A stretch of DNA of 64,000 bases, from NCBI RefSeq assembly GCF_963678975.1, contig NC_089278.1, positions 11,063,479-11,127,478 on the forward strand, given 5' to 3'. Shown piece by piece: positions 60,120-64,000 of this stretch; positions within the stretch are counted from its first letter, which is position 1; each line of letters begins with the position of its first letter. Under the pieces are notes generated by a model that was not told the DNA's origin, ran no database searches, and saw only the letters and a program-made list of their open reading frames with translations. The position numbers and the translations under genes are program-made. Source of the stretch: Dysidea avara. Its lineage: Eukaryota > Porifera > Demospongiae > Dictyoceratida > Dysideidae.

Positions 60120-63100
60120 TTACTGTTCAGAGATAGGAAGTTTAATAAACTGTATATTTAATGCAATAGTGTTACAACTACCGTGATTTGCTAATAAAAG
60201 TAGTATTAAATCTTCATAATCATCATCACTATCTGTATTATTGATGCCATCTAACTGTCCTCCTTGAGGAACATCTTCTGTAGGCTGATTCTCGCAAGAT
60301 GACAGTCTGCAAGATTCTGAGCAGTTTAGTCCATTGACAACACAGCTGCACTTTTGGTATTGTGCAATGCATGACTTAGCACAGTTACATGCAAGGAGTG
60401 CCATAACTGGCTCTGGAGCTGTACCAATTTCCATCCAATCAATTGTAAGAGTGCATTGACCTCTCAAGGTCTCCAGCTTCCAACCATGCCCATTGGGCAG
60501 TGGTACTTCTGGCTTCAGTATAAGACATCTTCTCCAAATCGCTGTCTGATAGTTTACACAGAAAATATGCTTCTTCAAAGCATTACTGCAGGGTGGAAGA
60601 TGATGAGGTTCAACATTACTCTTTTTTGCTGCAAAGAGCCCATAGCACAGATCATCAACTTTATTTGCTGATGTTTGAGACAAATATAATTGGCAAGGGA
60701 ATGACTCTAGTTTATCAAAAAGATGGTTTGGTACAATCCATTCTCTTCCAAGACCACCAAATGTTTCCTGTAGCTCAGCATTTTCTATCATCAGTTTCAA
60801 TGCATTCAGCTTCCCATGTCCAGCAAAAGTGCTGACTGAATCACATCAAGTAAAACTGTGGAGTCCTATAATGGCTTTGCAAACAGACTCTCCAAAACTT
60901 CTTGCGATTTTCCGTATTTCAATATATTTCACCCTAGCCTGGGTCCCACTTTTCCAGTGAAGTGAAGCAGTGATTTCATTTTGGAAAGCAATCAATAACA
61001 AAAGATCATTTGTGTCATCCGAAACAGTCACAACTGCTTCAAAACCAGACATTGTTGTATGAGCTGAATGCAAAAGAATCCGTGTGTCAGCCTCTTGTTG
61101 GGTAGATTCTAGCTCTGGTATTGCTTTACAGCCTCATGCAGTGACAGATTTCATTGCATGTCACAAACAGATTTTCCATTAAGTTTCTCAATGTATTTCT
61201 TCTGCTTCCATTCACTAGTGAGAAACTGAATGAGCTAGGGATGTTTTGTTACTTGTGGAAGTAAGAAATTTTCTCCACTGTACTACAAGCCGCTTTGATT
61301 GAATGTTCTTGTATTCTACATTTCCAGATGCTGATTGCCGCAAATATCGTTCAGCATTTTTTATGGAGTTTTGGTTATAAACATCAAAGACAATGTCAAG
61401 CCTAGTACTGTTTGAAGCTTCATGAACACAGCTTTCAGCAAAATCAAAGATGCAATTTCACCAAAATGTTTTCTTCTCTCCTTTTACATTGTGAACAATT
61501 GCCATTCCATCAACCATGCAAGCAGATGACAAAGAGATGAATTCAGATGCTGGAACATTCTTTTGTAATTCCCTGGATAGTGTGGACTTCGCTGTTTTCC
61601 TAGGTAAGTCATCAGCTGTAGCAAGAGACCATGGCAAGGGACTTTAAAATTTCTTTCATGTAAAGTTGTCTGATCTGAGCCATCATCAAAATATTCCCAA
61701 ACAGTTCAGTGGTTAATGTCCCTACCATTACTTTTCACTTTCTTCATTTTGCAAGTCTCACTAAAAGTTTTAAGTTTCATTTTGGGAAGGGTGTCATAAA
61801 CAACTTTTCAATGGAGGATTTGCCTCAAGTCACTGCAATCTAAATTGTTTATAAGCATCTTTACCATGTCTATGTGCTTGCATAAGATATGCAGTGATTT
61901 TATCTGGTGCAAACAACGTTGAGTAGTTCACTAGAATCTTTGAAGTAGTGTTGCACCGATAATCGGTTCAATAATTGGTATCGGGCCGATATTGGCTACT
62001 AGCCGATTAATCGGTTTTGATTAAATCAAGGCCGATGTTAATCTCCACTGCGCTGTGTAGTATAATGATGTGGGGGAGGCTAGACATAAGTTATTTGGCA
62101 TTTTAATTAAGTTATGTGTTAATGGTTTAGCGGTGACTACAAGCCATGCCCATAATAAACTGTCAGGGTTTAGGCCATGCCCAACAATAAACTGAGGTTT
62201 TTTAGGTTTCTATGTAGTGCCAGCCACTTGTCTCAACTGTATAGCAGTAGTAAAATGTACTTAAAACCTGTTTACCATGAGTAACTTTTACTTGTGGTAT
62301 ACATCTAACTTTACATTTTAGCCTAGAATGAGCTGTATATCAATGGTTATGTCACTAATATGAGCCATTTAATAATGATGAGGATGAGTGTTAGTGTTAT
62401 TAGTGTATATCGGATCGGTTATCGGTATCGGCTAATTATGTTGCTTAATATCGGTTATCGGAATAATCGGCTAATTTGGATATCGGTGCAACACTACTTT
62501 GAAGGGATGTACCAAGTCACCAATCACATCAATAACTTTGCTAACTGCTTTCTCATCTTTTGATAATTCAAGGGCTGTGAATATCTGTATGCTGTAAATC
62601 AGATTTGTTTACTTGAACCATCTCACGCAACATCCCAATGTAAGCACTTCTGTACTCAGAAGTTAAATAGTAATGTCTGACAGCACCAGGATTTAAACTG
62701 AAACGACACATTCCTCCTGCAGTTTTTGTATATTGATTGTTTCTTCTGCTGTCTGATCAACTGGAATGTGACCAAATGTAGTTGACTCACCTATCTGAAC
62801 AGCAAACCAACCTTGTTTGAAACCTTCATAATCATCAGGATGTGTGTTTCATAAAGGTGGATATCTCAGCATAATAAACACTAAGGTAGCGTGCATAATT
62901 GACTTTGTCATATGCAAAGCACAAAGGCAGCATATAGCGGATGCATGCAACATGAAGATCCTAATTGCCTCCTCTTGAAGCCCTTAAGAAACCTAGCAAA
63001 ACAGTGACCATATCAATGTAGCTCAACCAAAATGCAGACAAATCACCATTAATATTGTTGTTCCGAAGAAAATCTAAGAATAATTCGAAGCAATGAAGAA

Positions 63101-64000
63101 TACAATCAAGCCGTGTAACTGACATAGCATCATTGTACGTTTTTGGAGAAAGATCTTCATGTAGTTGTTGGATAACTTTTACTCTCTCATCAATGCATCC
63201 TTTTGCATAGCAAATGATTTTGTTCCATCCAAATGGAAAATTCCTTGAATGCCATGCGAAGGAAAGCTTCATACATGCACTTATGAGTTTTTACAGCTCT
63301 GTTGTATTGACGACCTTCCAGAATACCTGCAACAGATCCCTGCGCTACAATACCAGCTTCTATTATGATGTCTTTGGAACCCGGAACCCACTATCTTGAA
63401 ACCGTTTTCCAATGATAGATATTAGATTGCACATAATGTGAAATGCTCCCATGTGCAAGAATACATCTTTGGACTTGTCAATTATCTCCACAACTTTAGC
63501 AGATATTGCCAGATCAAACATGACCACAATTTTAGAAAGACCAAGATTGTTGTGGATCAACACTGATTGTCTCAGTTTTTCATGTACAGTTGTCATTTCA
63601 GTTGCAGGGGCATTAATAGTTGGAAGGTAAACAATTATATCCTCTCTATCTATTAGGTCCTTTCTGATGATGACAATACTGAAGCCTGTCCACCCCATCA
63701 CTTGTTGATTTTCTGTATGTATTTGTCTGGTAAGCATCCATACAAGGTTTTTCTTGTGTGCTTTGATAGTGACTTCAGAACTATGCAAGTCTACACTTTG
63801 GAGATTAGGAGGACCTGTGCGCTCACCTGGAACATAAACAGGCAATGGATCTCCATCTAAAGTTAAATTTCTCTTCGTGTCTTTCTGAACAGCTGGGCAC
63901 AGTGGTTTGGTTGGCTCTGATCCAAACGTCTTTGGCTGCACAATGATGTCATTAACTCTGTGAGTTGTACCTTCTCCTGTAAGCATTTCCTCATGTTATC
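60120..64000 (-). pseudogene. Large uncharacterised protein: FEN1/XPG-like nuclease plus CXC cluster
   Basis: The gene enters from the right edge and ends at 60120. The N-terminal part (63363-63986) has THRVNDIIVQ, YLPTINAPATEMTTVHE, VVMFDLAISAKVVEI and MGAFHIMCNLISIIGKRF. After a frameshift come EAGIVAQGSVAGILEGRQYN, LSAFWLSYIDMVTVLLGFLR, CFAYDKVNYARYLSVYYAE, HIPVDQTAEETIN and YYLTSEYRSAYIGMLREM. C-terminally I read CMVDGM (61501-61523), DIVFDVYNQNSIKNAER (61345-61405), EADTRILLH (61080-61105), SDDTNDLLLL (60990-61022) and LHSFT-stop-CDSVSTFAG (60815-60860). This is the order of FEN1/XPG-type acidic motifs with an H3TH-like segment. Next is a cysteine cluster C-x-C-x3-C-x6-C-x-C-x6-C-x3-C-x4-C (60293-60389) resembling CXC domains, then an acidic tail. 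Several frameshifts, TGA/TAA codons and a MITE at 61946-62496 disable it. The N-terminal half has no domain I can name. Confidence 0.75.
61946..62496. mobile_element. hAT MITE (TAGTGTTGCACCGATA ends)
   Basis: The terminal inverted repeats start TAGTGTTGCACCGATA at both ends. CTTTGAAG flanks it on both sides (61938-61945 and 62497-62504), an 8-bp target duplication typical of hAT. The subterminal regions are packed with CCGAT/ATCGG words, probably transposase-binding repeats. Excision on paper restores a GDLVHPFKDSSELLN reading of the host pseudogene. The small frame 62360-62563 is not a gene. Confidence 0.93.

Overview
The window looks like transposon-rich, AT-rich intergenic or heterochromatin-like DNA from a metazoan. 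An early-branching marine invertebrate, most likely a demosponge, fits best; this is an inference. The reasons are Helitrons with OTU and Pif1-type helicase coding, a BEL/Pao integrase, THAP-domain and P-like transposase remnants, dense MITE, SINE and minisatellite content, and GT-AG introns of only 49-62 bp in the one gene whose splicing can be traced. No rRNA, canonical tRNA, operon, Shine-Dalgarno site or intact host gene was recognised. Almost every recognisable protein is a broken mobile-element gene. Names of protein families come from recognising motifs by eye, not from searches.

0-9 kb: an edge-truncated Helitron helicase split by an 823-bp CAGGGGCG-ended MITE; three copies of a SINE/TIR composite repeat around a BEL/Pao integrase; an inverted array of a ~165-bp satellite; a CATGTGAATTGT array; a small TIR element and a SINE. 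9.7-11.5 kb: Helitron copy 1, with both termini and a TATA-box region. 14.4-14.8 kb: two microsatellites, one a TG/CA palindrome. 15.9-24.6 kb: an inverted pair of an unnamed ~930-bp repeat enclosing a P-like transposase remnant, a SINE, a ~140-bp direct-repeat pair and a MITE. 24.6-25.2 kb: a minisatellite. 27.6-30.1 kb: a THAP-domain transposase gene on the minus strand, traceable through three introns. 31.1-33.3 kb: a Helitron remnant keeping promoter, OTU domain and helicase pieces, then a second Helitron 5' end and a palindrome-rich tract. 34-42.9 kb: a Harbinger-like MITE, microsatellite, SINE and a ~42-bp minisatellite invaded and partly inverted by MITEs. 42.95-44.79 kb: Helitron copy 2, inverted relative to copy 1.

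49.1-50.8 kb: ten units of the ~165-bp satellite ending at a SINE. 51.5-52.2 kb: a 684-bp fold-back element. 53-55.6 kb: two MITEs. 56.1-58.9 kb: a decayed reverse transcriptase with a C-terminal zinc-binding and nuclease-like region. 60.1 kb to the right edge: a long minus-strand pseudogene of an uncharacterised family, interrupted by a textbook hAT MITE. Its C-terminal half carries the ordered acidic motifs of a FEN1/XPG-type (PIN-like) flap nuclease, followed by a CXC-like cysteine cluster. This last locus is the best candidate here for a poorly described system.
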